Positions 34,151 through 49,915 of a DNA stretch of 64,000 bases are shown one piece after another; the stretch's first letter is position 1; every line of letters starts with the position of its first letter. The notes under the pieces are model-generated. The model did not search any database. It was not told the origin of the DNA and worked only from the letters and a program-made list of their open reading frames with translations. Source of the stretch: Trichosphaerium sp. ATCC 40318 (Eukaryota > Discosea > Flabellinia > Trichosidae); the NCBI GenBank assembly GCA_038496445.1, contig JALMLS010000448.1, positions 248,001-312,000 of the forward strand. The letters are read 5' to 3'. A program made the position numbers and the translations under genes.

Positions 34151-36543
34151 TTCAGAAATAGGTGTTATCACGTGTTGTTGTTTTGAAGTGTTGTTTGTAT
34201 GATAATTGTATAAATGATATGTAGTCTGAAAAGTGTCGAGTTTTACCCGTGCACAATGTCACTGATCGCGCTATAAATAGTTGTAAATACTAAACTGTTA
34301 TTCCAATAAAATGAAGCGTGCTAGCTGTAGCTAGTGTGCCGCTATTTACATAAAAACAAAATTGGGTACTAAATATGATAAAGAATCCTGCAGTACCGAA
34401 ATAATCATCGCAATGGGTAGGTATGTTTTATTAATATGATTTATGAACAAGAAGTTTCGCAGTATGACATATTCTTTATGGATAGATTAGGAGATACTAT
34501 CACAACCAAAAACCACTTGGAAAACACGTGAACCAAACGTAAGAAGTACATCTCTTTTAGGACCACCTTCTAACGAATCTTGCGGGAAAAGATCGAAACA
34601 GTTTGTGTTTTTTTCGGACTGTTTGGGGTGTATAGTATCAGTTAGCAGCTTTGATTTTATCCATACTTGATAACCCGTTACCTTTTTAGGGGAGAATTGG
34701 GAAATGATATATTTCTGCTTGGTATCTGTTCGTGATATGCCCGCACCCAAACGAACGGGTCGTCACGCAAGATACAACGAAAGGGTCATTCACACAAGAT
34801 GAAACGAAAGGGTCGTTCACACAAGATGTAACGAAAGGGTCGTTCACACGAGATAAAACGAACGGGTCGTTCACACAAGAAAACTGCATTTTTACTGCAT
34901 TTTATAAGTTGTTAGAATAACACTCATTTCGCAGTATTTAGCATATTGACCTCTACATAATCCATGAGAGGCTTGTTGGCAACTTATTCGTTTTCGGTAT
35001 TTAGATCTGTTTTATTTTTGGTTTTCTTGTCATGTAAATAAACCTCCGTGCACTAATCTCACTGTATTTCAATAACCAGCACTGTCGCTATGATGTTCCC
35101 TAGGGCGTTATTGAGGAATGTAAAGCCAACATCCTTGAATAATAGCCATGTTATGGCTGTACACGTGTTTTACTCCGTTACAGACGTTTGGGTAAACGTC
35201 TGTTGGCTTCGTATAAATCAACAACAACATCAACCGACAAAGCTTAAACAACATGGCAAGCAGCAATCACCCACATCCCACCCAAACATTTCCGGTTCAA
35301 TTTGTTTTTATAAAACTGTAAAAACCTTTTTTTTATTTTCCAAGTGTTCTTGTATAATATAACAAATACTTGGCGCTGCGCTAGAGCCACAAGACATTTT
35401 TTATTCCTCCCAACGTCGTCCTAGTTAGTGTTCCTTGGGTAGTTGATAGAAGAAAGTCAACTGAGAGTGTTAGAACTCTAACATAATAGAAAATCAAGGT
35501 AATCGACTTCCGGCAAACAAGGTGTTGCTAGTTTTATCTGGGCTCATGGAAATTTGCCTAAAATCGTCAAGAGCACTCTCGAATATGCGGCGGTACCTGT
35601 TTCGTATTATAGTTCTGGAGTGTTTGAAAAGTCTTGGTCATCTAGCTGCCTTTTGAATTTGTGAAGTTTCCTTCCAAAGGCTGTTGCAACTTCTGTCGTC
35701 AACATCGCTCTATACAATAATGTCATAAACAATTACAGCAAGTCCATGACAGCTCTAAGCGGTTGAATAATGCACTAGATTGTAAATGGTTTATGGTGTA
35801 AGGATTCACCTGTGTACCAGCACGATCTGTTATCCATTGAATTTTGTCCTGCAACAATGTTGAAGGGCACACGAAAGATGAGAATACGTGTAAGAGAGAC
35901 GTGGCCTTAGTTGTAGGATAATAGCGTATTTATTAAAGGCATTATGTACATAATTCAGAGAAATACATATAATGTCATTATCGAATATCATTAATCTCAT
36001 GATTAAATGTAATCAGAATAGTAGCATATGCTGTTGCACGTTACATATCCAGTTTTCTGGCCTCAGTGGGTGTTGGAGTGTAAATGGTTATGTTTGAGGA
36101 CCATTTTTCATTGTCGTACATACCTTTATGCGTAGCAAAAAAACTGGGCCAAACAAGAAAAAGAAAGCTCTCTGAAAAAGGGTCAGAATTGAGCAACGTT
36201 CAGATATAAGATTGAATTGCGTAACGAATGTGAAATAGCATAGTTTCCAAATATGTAACAAGAATACTTAATACCTACTAACTACTGCCGTATACCTTAG
36301 CTACGGTTATAAGACGTTGTAAATAGTACAAGGTAAGGAGAAATCTAATTTATTAACTAACTTATATACATAGGTTTAAGTAACTTCGTTATCTGAATGA
36401 TAGCGAATGGCAAATACAACAAGGTCATATACGACAATACGAGAAATACAAAGCCTTGGTAAAATTTGCTCTGACGAGTTTAATCACAAAGACATATCAA
36501 CGAAAGATTAAGTTTATTTGTCTTACAAAATAGTAGTAAGAGC
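34151..36543. other. Intergenic about 2.4 kb
   Basis: Long spacer between T-left and severin. It holds a 27-bp tandem repeat (34752-34880) and an open minus-strand frame, 34750-34487, with no ATG and an upstream stop (GYQVWIKSKLLTD, FGSRVFQVVFGC) that may be a gene relic. A plus frame from 35090 (MMFPRALLRNVK) lacks supporting exons. CACGTG occurs near 34170, 34525 and 35163. From 35400 to 36480 I see nothing recognisable. Confidence 0.4.
34752..34880. repeat. 27-bp tandem repeat, about 4-5 copies
   Basis: Direct repeat of the unit GTCGTTCACACAAGATGTAA plus CGAAAGG, diverged by one to three substitutions per copy. The 27-bp unit keeps one plus frame open (9-residue unit KGSFTQDVT) and one minus frame (VNDPFVTSC). 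Neither frame has an ATG-initiated gene context, so coding is doubtful. Confidence 0.85.
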
Positions 36544-38128
36544 TTAAGCGAGGAAGCTCTCGAATACTTCGTTTTCACCACCTTCGAAGATACGAGTAAT
36601 TGGTACCCAAGCTGGTTTACCATTCTTGGCGAGGTACTCAGCAGCGTAGAACAAAGCCTTTTTCTTTTCACCAGTTGATGAATCTTTGCCAACCCAAGCG
36701 AAAACTTCTGGACCTGGAAGTAAAAGTTAATATAGTTACTCAAGTTTATGTTTGGTTACACCAAAAATAACGTACCAACATCGAAGATGAAGACATCCTT
36801 TGAGTCGAACATGTCACGCTTGATTGCGCCCTTTGCGACTTCAGTGAAAGTGAAGGATCCAGACTCGTCAGAGAGTTTGTTTAGAACACATGATACCTAA
36901 GGGTCAAGATAAGTAAATAACAAACCGCTAACATCAAAAAACTCGGCATGTGGCAGTTCACGTACACCAATCTCTTCGTCTTTTTCTACGGCATCCTTTG
37001 ACTTGATGTCTCCGGCAGCGCCTTCCAAAGCTTCGTAGAATTTGGCACAATCATCATCACCTTCTTCAATGACAACAGTAGTTGGTTTACCACCACGCTC
37101 ATCATCAATAGCACGTGTCAATTGAGCGGCTTTACCCTTTTCGGCAGCACCAGATTTTGAACCGTTCCATTGAGTGATAGTCAATCCTTGGTCAAGAATG
37201 AAAATATCACCTAAACATTTTATAATTAGTATCTTTTTTCAAGATCACGTGATTAAATTATTTTTGGTGTATCAAAAAAATGCGTACCTGAGTTCATGGA
37301 TGCAGTGGCGAGAGGTACTTCACGTACAACAACGTTGTTAACCTTACCCTTGATCCATAAGAGACGTGGTTTGTATTCCTACAGTCCATAGGTTAGTACA
37401 AGAAAAAAAACAAAAAAAATGGCGGTTGAGGAATCTAGAATCACATGCACATTTACCTTTTCTTCAACGTGGGTGAAACCGCTATCTACACCACCTTCGA
37501 GAATCTGTATTGGTGGATCGGCGAAATACCCTTGGAAGAGCTTGGATTCGTGATCCTAGCAAAAGTTTTAATTTTTGGGCGAGAAAGAAAAACTTTACAA
37601 ACCTGAACTTCACGATGTTGAACAGGAGCGCCGCCGAGCAAATCATCAAGTTCTACTGTCTATTCATTCTTTTAGCACGATAGAAGGTTAACAAAAGGTC
37701 GTACCTTGTAAGCAGCAGTACCGGCTTCGTCTTGCGTGGTGTACCTTTTCCGGAGGGTTAGTTTACAGTCTAGGCGAGGCGAGAGATGTTTTAGGCTCAA
37801 ACTTACTTTCCAAGCCAAAAGTGAACGTCGTAGCAGTCCTTGTTACCCTTTTTATAGGTTTTCAAGACAATGTATGAGTCTCCGCTGTAAAATTTACCAA
37901 TGTCGCATTTTGTGAGCTTGCGGACGTTGAACTTCTCAATTCTCCAGACTTGAAGAGGCTCTTTACCAGCACCTTGCCACTATAATAACTTTTAGGATAA
38001 AAGATACAACTTCAAGTCCGTACAGCGTCTTCGGATTCAGCGGCAGCTGTTTTGATCTTTTTTTCGATATCGCTACCGAATAGAGCGAGGTTTGTATCGG
38101 CTACGTTGTATTCCTTTTGCTTTAACAT
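36544..38128 (-). CDS. Severin (three-domain gelsolin-family actin-severing protein)
   Basis: Ca-dependent F-actin severing and capping protein. Exons (minus): 38128-38024, 37979-37807, 37744-37705, 37659-37603, 37555-37457, 37378-37288, 37210-36966, 36896-36776, 36713-36544; 1101 nt, 366 aa, close to Dictyostelium severin (362 aa). Three gelsolin repeats are seen: G1 with VWRIEKFNV, GDSYIVLKTYK and TTQDEAGTAAYKTVELDDLL; G2 with EYKPRLLWIKG, MNSGDIFILDQGLTITQWNG and RAIDDERGGKPT; G3 with VSCVLNKLSDESGSFTFTEV, DVFIFDVGPEVFAWVGKDSS and FYAAEYL. The N-terminal region before G1 also matches severin. All key landmarks are kept and nothing is broken. It supports an amoebozoan-like affiliation because severin/fragmin is characteristic there. 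Confidence 0.94.
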
Positions 38129-38880
38129 GTTGGTGAGATGCTGAAAAATGACCGTAACGGCATCGCAAAATGTGTACTGATACACGTAACGCCGTTGGCG
38201 CTTTGTGACGCTATAATGGTGTTCTAGGATTGCACTTCGCAACGTGTTCGTTATCAGTTGCGCGTTGACACTTGAATGTGCACCATGTGCAGTTCTCAAG
38301 GTCTGGAAAAGGGCCTACGGACAAAAAAAGATCGCACAACGCAAAAAACAAAAAAATGGAAGAAACACACTGTTTTTTCCCGACAATGCGTGTTACCCTT
38401 GAAGCATCTCCTTGGAGAATAACTCTTTGACCGATTTATGTGTTTGGTGGTTTTTCCGTTATGAATTTTTTTAATATTACGCTACACGTGATAACTTCGC
38501 CCAAAAAGGCGTAATTTAGCGTCGTTTCATTTCTGTAGTCTTTTTTTAGTAAATGGTAACAAAAACTCTGCGTTTCACCTTTTTTCTAGCACTACTATCT
38601 GCTTACGCATTATTTATAGTAGAGAACACTAGAGTTCTCGTGATACAAGGCGCTAAAAAAAATATTGTGCCTTGTGTCACTATTGAAGCGCTTCTACAAC
38701 TTTAAGAATGTTGTTCTAGGCGTCGCTATGCCTGTTACAACACACTCCGGCAAGGAAAAAAACTTGTAACTCCTGTAGCATCAAGAACGTTTTTATGTAC
38801 ATTTTATTCTATTAGCATTCTTTTATACAAACCCTCTAATCTACCCATCCTCTAGAAAGCCATTTTTTTTCAAATATTCA
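38129..38880. other. Intergenic about 750 bp
   Basis: Spacer upstream of severin and downstream of the kinase stop, both on the minus strand. An open minus frame continues upstream of the severin ATG to about 38299 (KRQRRYVYQYTFCD) but starts with no ATG; it is probably 5' UTR. CACGTG lies near 38487. A short stem (GTTGTGACACAAGG...CCTTGTGTCAC-like) near 38640-38680 was noted but is not convincing. Confidence 0.4.
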
Positions 38881-41330
<2,450 letters not shown>

Positions 41331-41762
41331 GCCAGCACCAAAACTACTGAAAATTCACCTTTTGAATTGCGCTTGGAGTAAAATCCAAAATTGGCGTACT
41401 TAATTCAACTTAAGGCTTACTCGCCAAAAATGAAACGAGAAATGTCCTTTGATGATAAAATACTGTTTACTACTAGCCTTGCCAAGGACAACAGCGCACT
41501 GAACTTAATTATCAGTGAAGACCGTTACAAAAAAACATTTCACGTGTCCAGCACTTTATTGGTTACCATCACACTATGCCTGCTTTGATAAACTGTTATG
41601 CTGCCTATACACTGCAATCGCCATTTGATATATTATCAATGTGTATGGTGGTATATTCACATCAAGCAGCAAAGTGCAACAAAGCAAACAAAAAGTATGC
41701 TGTGCAAGTACCGTCTCAATGGGAATATGGAAGTCGCTGATTTCATCTGTTTAGTTCTAATT
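41331..41762. other. Intergenic 430 bp
   Basis: Spacer between the kinase start and the phosphatase stop, both on the minus strand. Plus-strand frames at 41391-41588 and 41598-41795 show no domain. One CACGTG is near 41541. Likely kinase promoter and phosphatase 3' UTR. Confidence 0.4.
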
Positions 41763-43095
41763 TTAGTCTGCCCAGTGTGGACCACGCTTGTGTGAAGATT
41801 TCTTTTTTCTTCGTCTGTTATTATTACGTTTATCATTCCGTCCCTTCTTGTTATTATTTTTACGTCCTTCGTCACCAGCTTGTTTCATGGATGCTTTACC
41901 AAACATTCTTATCTCATAAGCTACTAGTTGTTCCATGAATCCAATATTTGGTAAACAACGCTCGTTTCTCTCTGTCAAAAAAGCATAACAAAGATCAAGA
42001 GGTTGTTTGTATGAGTACATAAGGTATGCTAGTACTAGGGCTGATGACCTGCTGACACCTAAATATATACAATTCAATACTCTGAAATAAAATCATTGAA
42101 TGTAAATTGGGTGGGTAAAGATTGTGGTAAGACCTGACAAAAAACCAAAACGAACTCGGTTTTTAGTTGTCAGATTTTTTCCTTTTGCGTACCTCCTCTG
42201 CAATGTACAAGAGTAACACCTCCTTCTTTGCGTGCCCCATCTAGATAGTGTAAATTTATTAAAAATGTAGCGTCATAGCTTACCAATAAACCTGCAAGTC
42301 TCGTTAAAGTACTCACTTATTTTAACAAATTTTCTATCTTCTACTGGGAGATCCAAGTATGCTAATTGGTCTCTGAAATAACTTGGCTACAAGAGTTACT
42401 TAAATAAAGCCAATGTAATAGTAATAAACACATACAACAACTCCGTCTGTAGCATTGACAACATGCGTTACACCACATGACAACAAAAAAGATATTCTTT
42501 CAGCTGTTATATCTCTACCCTGAACTAGAAAAGGCGTGACTTCTTTGAGACCATACTTCCTTGTATTAAGGCTGTACTCTACACCACGATAAGTATCACA
42601 TGAAACAAGACATAAGCCTTACCTGTAGGGAAAGGAATAGGACCTGACGCCTCTTCTTCGTCATCATCAGTTGTGTCTGTAGTTTCTTCGTTGTTCAATT
42701 CCACATCATCTTCGTCTGTGTCTTCGTCTGTGTCTTGGTCTTCGTCTTCCTGCTGATCACGTGAGACTGTGAATCGAGAATTTCTAAGCGTACAACATTG
42801 AAACTAAGCCACAGTTTTATGTTATCTTTGCTTTCGGCTATGTCTTTTAGGTTTGCTTCTCTGGAATGATCTTTAGATATTTTGACGCGTGTTGAAGAAC
42901 GTACGTCACAATTTGTACTTTGTTTCCTAGTTTGTCTTCGAAGTGAATTACAATCGTTTCGTCTTCGTGTGGTAGAGCAATTACAGTTGAAATAGACGTT
43001 TTTAAGGCTTCTACCGATTCAGTAGATACATCTATGCTCTGGGAGGTGTCATTTACGTAGACTTCGCATGTGCGGGTTATAGAAGGCTTTTCCAT
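41763..43095 (-). CDS. Dual-specificity phosphatase (atypical DUSP)
   Basis: Starts MEKPSITRTCEVYVNDTSQS at 43095. An N-terminal ~75-residue module (EDETIVIHFEDKLGNKVQIV) has a ubiquitin-like strand pattern. It is followed by a long acidic linker (DEDTDEDDVELNNEETTDTT) and then the phosphatase: VTPFLVQGRDITAERISFLL, VTHVVNATDG, YLDLPVEDRKF with the general-acid Asp, and the P-loop VHCRGGVSRSSALVLAYLM (HCxxGxxR). The P-loop is split by the intron between 42210 and 42062. The basic tail (KNNNKKGRNDKRNNNRRRKK) may be a nuclear localisation or RNA-binding tail. It ends HWAD at 41763. Substrate unknown; it sits next to an MST-type kinase, but no functional link is shown. Confidence 0.9.
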
Positions 43096-43258
43096 GGTGT
43101 AATAAATGTTTAGCTGAAATTTAGTGAAGGATTACTCAAATCAAGATAGTACTACCTTCACCAGTTTTGGCTTGAGTTTCAGCTATATTCTGACAGCTAC
43201 AATGAAAATGAAATAAGTTGAGACTTAACCGTGAAAAAGTTTGTCGATTTGAAGCACT
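43096..43258. promoter_or_regulatory. Short bidirectional promoter, DUSP/Nup160
   Basis: 163 bp separate the divergent starts of the phosphatase (43095, -) and Nup160 (43259, +). A run of AATGAAAATGAAATAAG precedes the Nup160 start. No CACGTG lies inside this spacer. Confidence 0.5.
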
Positions 43259-46200
43259 ATGTTTGATGCCGCACGGGCATCATTCGCTGGTACAAAGACC
43301 AAGGTGTTCAGGGAGATCCAGATCCCTGTTGGTGTCACTTCACCCAAACTCCAAGAATATTCACTCCCACAGCCACGAGATTATAATATTGAGCCAATTG
43401 CTACTGTAGCAGAAAAAGCGGGTGGATTTACGTTTGCTCAAGGCAATCGGTATATAATATGGTACTGACGCTATTGCGCGGCCAGAAGTAACAAAAAATA
43501 GGCGGGTAAGTGGACAAACGCTCCAGCTAGAAGAACTGTACGAAAATCATGATCTACACAACAGCGCTGTATCGTTGAGGTTCCCCGGTGCGTCAATACT
43601 AGGTTTTAGCACGCTTTCTGTTTATTTTTATTAGAGACGTTAGTTGGTTCAGTAGCTATATCAGAGGATCCCACAAGTGCGCACGAAGGTACAATTGTAA
43701 CAGTAGTAGCCTTCAGTGGCACAATATACCACTTTCGATTCTATCACCCCAAAGTACGCTAAAACATACACAACGCGACAACTCAACAAAATATAGTCTA
43801 TGGAAGAAAAACATTCGAGAGACGCAACACCTGACTCAATATTTGCGTATATACGTTCATCAGACTTTGCAGTACGTATTCTATGCTTTATTTAACAAAA
43901 TAAAACTCTTTTTTTCAAATTTTAGCGCGAGCTTTTCAAAAAAAAATCGAAAAAATTCAAAAACTCATTTATACTAACTCGTAATCTACTGTAGCAATCA
44001 CTGGTAAGGCGAGATGCATTAAATGGTGCTAGAGCAGTTAGTATTGCAAGCTATTCAATGTATTCTGTCGCTGTAAGCGCTAGTAATGGGTAAGATGTTT
44101 TTCTTTTGTTTTTTTTTCTTTTGTTTTTTTTTTTCAGTTGTTGGCTTTCTATTATTTATCTAATACTGCCCCTAAGGTCGGTGTTTATCATGAAGTTTCA
44201 AGTACGAGATAGTGAAAGCTTATCGTGCAATACAAAGGCTGAACTTAAGCAATCAATCCTCACATCATTGTTTCAACGCCGTTCGCCTATAAAAGATATG
44301 AAGATCCATGAGTGTACAACAATGCGTACTAAATTAATCGTAACACTGGATGAAAACCATAAACTTTGTATTTGGGATGCAGAAAGAAGAGTAAGTGAAG
44401 ACCAACATCATTCTTTGAAATGTCAAGTTCTGATTTTTTTATTTTTTTCTTAAAGGCTTGCATTACTTCAAAAGTCATTCAATGGGATTCATACGGTTCT
44501 GGTAAAGACTTACCAAAGGCACAAGGTATTAGATAATTTTTGGTGTAATTTATACTTATCACGTGCCATACACGTGAGAAAAAAGAGAATCAAATTTAGG
44601 TGTGGTAAATACTGACGCTGTTATTGTAGAAATCTTGGATAGCAGACTAGGCTTGTATTCGTTTGACAGCAACCTTTTCTGTTTGGTTGTTTATTTATGT
44701 CGTGAAGATTCTTCCCAATTTCAAATATACAGATGTGCTATTAATAATAACCAATTAAATGCACAAATTCATGCAGTATCATATTACGAACCAGACAGGC
44801 TTGTAGATTTTGCAGTAGATGATGGATTCTTATGGGCAATGTGGTGTGAAAAGTACGTACAAAATTGTGGAAGTTACATATCTCAAAAAACTAATATTTC
44901 TTGTCTCTGTAGGCACGCTGGAAATACTCTGTTCTATAACTTGAAGAGACTACATTTTGAATTATCTGATCCTATCCAAAAGATCGATTCTATGGATTGT
45001 GTTGCACACAAAGCTGTTTTAAACGTAAGTACCCTGTAATTTGATAGTATCTAGCTTTTTGTTGATGCTGACTCACGCCTGTTTAGAATTGGCATGGTGC
45101 TTCTTTATCAGAGCCTAGTGAAGTAGTAGAGCTTTTAGACGCATTATACGACGCTGAGCATCCTCCAGAAGATATGTTTTTAGAGGTAGAATATTAGCTG
45201 TTTATTAAGTATTAATTCCAACCATCAAGGCAATTTTTCATCCAAATCGCTTCTCTAAAGAATGCATATCTATCGCTTTATATGAATATAATGGTGTTAA
45301 TATGAGTGGTGCCACTTTATACATGCTACGCGAAGCTGCTGTACAAGCAGTAGCTAACAGAGTACGAAACAGCCGTCAGAAAAAATACAAAAACAGGCGA
45401 TGCTTTTGTTCGTTATTCGAACAGTTGCACTTCTTCTCCGATTTCTCTCTTACACTCAACTCTAATATATTTTTCTGTAGGTAGCAGTAGCAACAGAAAT
45501 GGGTGATTACGTTACAGGCTATGATGCATTCTTTAATCAATGGGCATCATTCTTACAATGCTGCTTAACTGCTTACCTTAAGGAATCACAACCTCTTGGT
45601 ATCTTTTGTTCGGGATCAGTTGGACCAGTTATTGTTAGACAAGGAGCTCTATCTTTTTTGAGAAACTGTAATACCTTGGAGGGATTTTATATTCAATTCT
45701 ATTGGAATAGCAATGGTGGGTTTAGTAGCGTTTCAACTGTTGAGAGATATATGCTTTCTCATGGATATGCTCATACTGAGCATATGGATTTACTTCAGCT
45801 CTTGACTTGCGCACGTGTGATTCATAGCCAGGTACCATATTTTGTGGTCAATGACGTTTGAAAGCTTGCTTACACATGTGTAGGTTGGTCATGTTGGTAT
45901 TGCTGCGTTTGAAGAAGATATGTTGTATCTTGGAGTAAGAGATGCAATAGTTAGGCCTGTAACACAACTTGTGTGTCCATCACAGTACGTCAATTAGTAT
46001 TTTTTATAGGGATGGCTTCTTACTTAAACTTGTTTTAGAGCAGACGCTGGTGATGAAAAAGGTGAACATGCTAGAGAACCTTTCTTGCCGCCTTTTATAC
46101 GTAAATTCAAGTCTATAAAAAGACCAATTGAAACTCTACGACTCATTCTTAATCTACTGGAGGACTTTGAACTCAACGGAGAGTATGCGTTTCTAACCAT

Positions 46201-49200
46201 CTTGGAAAAAGTAAATTCGCGTTAATATCTTCCTTTTGACACAAACGTGATAGTTTCCAACAGTGTTGTTAATAGCCTTGTTTTTTAGGGAACTGAAAAA
46301 CTTTGGTAATCATCCTTCAACTGCAAGCTTTTGTGATCATTGCATATCTCATGGTGTCCGTCAAATACTTCGGTCACGTTATGTGCTTAGTCTTAGTGTT
46401 GCACTTCTTATTTACCTATTGGCTCGTATTCGATTAGTGGTACCAAAAAAAAAGTTACTATAAGACATAAAGTCTAACTATTATGTTTTACAGAGTGGAC
46501 TTAGACTTAATGAATATAAAGTGGTTATGAATGAATTAGAACCAAAAGTATCAAAACTGTTGCGTACATTCTATGTTCTCAATTGGTTATCAAAGCAACG
46601 TATTGAAAATACAACAATAGAGTACGTTCCTTATTCTCTACTTTTTTCCAGGTTAAAGACATTTGTTAACCTTCATTTCAAGCTTTGATAATTTGGCTAC
46701 AATGACGAATAGACACTTAACAATGACTGGTACACGTACTAATGGTATTCAATCGTCTGCAAAGACTGATGGCATGGATTTCTTGCATCATTACTTCTTG
46801 AAGAGGAATAAAGCAGTAAGGCTTAAAATACCAGAGGATGAACAAAAACAATTTCGTTCATCCATGCAACTCATAGCACGAATGCAAGTAAAAGTATTAT
46901 TTGCTTATCACAACAGCAATACATCAGTTATTGAGCATTTCAGTGATAGCAAACAATTCACACTCATGCATGTACGTCATTTTTTTTAACAACTGTTAAA
47001 GCTTTAAAAAAAAAAACCCATACTCACAGAAGATTCTTTAGGATTTTATGTCATTGCTAGCAGACACAACTGGTTTTGGGTGGCATTATCTTGGTGAAAG
47101 TTATCTTCATTTACGGATGTATGCTAAAGCATTTGATTGCTTTGTTAAGGCGTCATGGGATGTTGGTGCGTTTTAAGAACTTATTTTTGTCAATAATTAT
47201 TTCAGCCAAATAGTAATGACTTCTCTGTAGAGAATGGACGTCCTGAGCTTTATCGTTTCCTACTCGATCGTGGTTATAAACCTAGAGCAACTAATATATC
47301 AATGGGAAAGGCTTTAAACGTACGATACCAGAGCATGAAAACAACGTCTTTGGATTCCTTTTTTTATTTCATATCTTTATTACAAACAACTATTATTCTT
47401 TAATCAATAGTATGTCATTATTGTCAATAACTTATCTATTGTTCTTAGATTATTTTGAATCACAAGGGGACAGATATTATTGATGAGACGTTACCAAAAC
47501 ATCGTGGTGTTCCATTGAGAAGAGCAAGATATACATACCTTAAACATTACTGGTATGAGGTCATTAATTTATTCGCAAGCGCAGAACAGTATTCTTTTGC
47601 TGTTCAAGCAGCTCATCGTGCGTTGATGGCCACAGACCCAAAAGACGAAGTTGCACTTGTACGCTATATATTTTTTCTTATTTTTTTCTTTCTTTTTCCT
47701 TGTACCACTTATCAAAAACTAACAAATACTGTTTTTTAGACGCAACTGTGGACTATCATATTTTTACGACAACTGGAACTTGGAGAATATGATGACGCAT
47801 ACATTGCAATTAATGCAAACAAAGCAATGTACGGGTTAATGATAACATTGAATGATGCACATCATTCAACTTAAGCACGAATCCAATTTTTTTGTTTGCC
47901 AAAAGTCAACGCAAATGTTTAACTTGAATGATACGCACAATAACCTACAAGTAGATGAGTGTAATTTCTTTTTATTAATTTTTATTGTATAGGTGTGCAG
48001 AAAGGCTTAGACGATTCCTAGTTGTGATGGCTGAGAAAGGAGAATGGAGAAAGATGATAAGGTACCCATTTTTGGGTATGGAAGATCAAGTACACAAAGA
48101 GCTATTGATGAGGTACAATAAGACACATAAAATTGATTTCCATCTCATTTTCCTCTTAGAAGCCGTAACAGCGATGTAAGCGAGCGACCTAATTTTTACC
48201 ATATTCTATACTCCTTTCATTCCGTAAGAGGAAACTACAGACAAGGTACAGTACAAATAATAATATTGAAAGACGATTGCGGGAACTACGCTGAAAACTT
48301 TCTTTTTGTACTTGCTTTTCTAAAGATGATTTAGCTGCTTCGGCTATGTATGAATATGCCGATAGGTGCTCTATTGAGACACATATGTTGGGAATAGAAT
48401 CCATGGAACGTCAGTCACAAGTACGTTAACTTTAAAATAGTTTTCTAGTTTGGAAAGCTACTCACTGGTTTATGTCTTTATTTCTCACATCCTCCTAGGG
48501 TCTTGTTTCTGCTATTAGCGCTTTATCACTTGCAAGAGATGATTTTGCATATGTACTGATGAGACCAAGAGATACACTTATAATGAAGCGACCTGTCTCG
48601 CCAAAGCGTAAATACTACGCTGGCAAAGAGTACATGGCCGAATTAGATGCAACAAAATGTACGAAAACAATTCCGCTCACTACTAGGGTTGTATCGCATA
48701 TGTGGTTTACTTATCCACCATTTCTTGTAGTTACTCCTGGCGTTGTTGTTATCACTATTGATGAGATACGGCGGAAGCAACTTATTGTTAGTTGTAGTAT
48801 AAAACTTGCAAAAAAAAATCTAAAGCAAGATGAAGACTCTCGTGCGTGTTCCCTTTATTTTTTCTTTCTTATCAAACTCTAATAAGTATCTTACGCTGTT
48901 ATGTAGCATCTATTCTGGGTAATGACAACCCATTGCATTTGTGTGATAAATTGCTTGAGCAAGGATTCATTGATGAAGCTTTTTCTATGGGCAAGTTGTT
49001 TAAGTTTAATCATGATGAAATGGCAAAGATATTCGTATATATGACGAATATTTGCTTGGAGCTTGATGGAGTTGATCTTGAGGCAATAGAATCTCCTTGG
49101 GCTCTTCGATTAGGTATGTATTTTAGCTATTTTTTGACTAAGCACGAGTCTCTTTCCCTTTGTTTTGGAGTTTCACTTTATTTCTTTTGTACTCTCGCTT

Positions 49201-49915
49201 CTGTGATTATTAACGGTTTTCGTTAGCTCGTATATACCAAAAACCTAGTGTGGTAGCTTGGATGAGGTTGAGAAAGTATTTAGAAGACTATAATTCTCAG
49301 TACACAAACTTTCAGTGCGTCCTTTATTTACAACTTTTTCTGAAGTTTTACTTGGAATTCTTTTGTTTTGTTCGTGTTCGTTTCATTTTATGGCTCTAAC
49401 TGATTTATAGCTACCACTTGGTAGCCGCAAAGAGGATACTTACAGCAGCTCCTGATACAAGATTAAAGCCATGGTTAATGAATGCGTTCAAACGTGAAGG
49501 TTCAGAAGATAAATCACATTTACTTATATCTCTTCTCATACAATTCGAGTCATACGAAGAAGCCTGTAGGCTTGGTATATATATGTTCCAAAATGCCAGA
49601 GAGGTACTTACAAATTTTGACATACACACATGCATACTAGCCAAGAATATTACGAAAAAGGGAAAAAAGACAGGCTCGAAGCCTTGTTTCTTCATTTTTT
49701 CTTCTTTTTTTTTTTATCTGATCCATTTATTTTCTTAGGCTCTAAGTGATTCTAAGACGACTTTCATATCTTATAATGTCGTTGATAATATGGAGAAACG
49801 TATCAATACATTCATGAGAAATAATACCTCTGATCAAGCAAGAAAGGATATACTAGAAAAAGATATTTGGCCTGATTACAAAGCCGCAAGAGATGCTTAC
49901 TTCAGGTCCTTGTAG
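43259..49915 (+). CDS. Nucleoporin Nup160/Nup120-like
   Basis: Large Y-complex scaffold nucleoporin. ATG 43259 starts MFDAARASFAGTKTKVFREI. About 25 exons are followable to TAG at 49915 (FRSL). The N-terminal half is a beta-propeller: GTIVTVVAFSGTIYHFRFYH, ALNGARAVSIASYSMYSVAV, LIVTLDENHKLCIWDAERR and DRLVDFAVDDGFLWAMWCEK. The middle and C-terminus are alpha-solenoid: FLRNCNTLEGFYIQFYWNSN, WHYLGESYLHLRMYAKAFDC, LFASAEQYSFAVQAAHRAL, LCDKLLEQGFIDEAFSMGKL and AAPDTRLKPWLMNAFKREG, the last matching the conserved P.WL...F element of Nup160. Expected length is about 1400 aa. The gene is the largest here. Introns near 44560-44575 carry two CACGTG palindromes. Exon edges in the middle third are approximate. 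Confidence 0.82.

Noticed and set aside
34487-34889. Minus-strand gene with VNDPFV repeats
   Set aside because: The repeat frame and the adjacent protein-like frame differ and are separated by a stop, with no ATG or clear splice pair.
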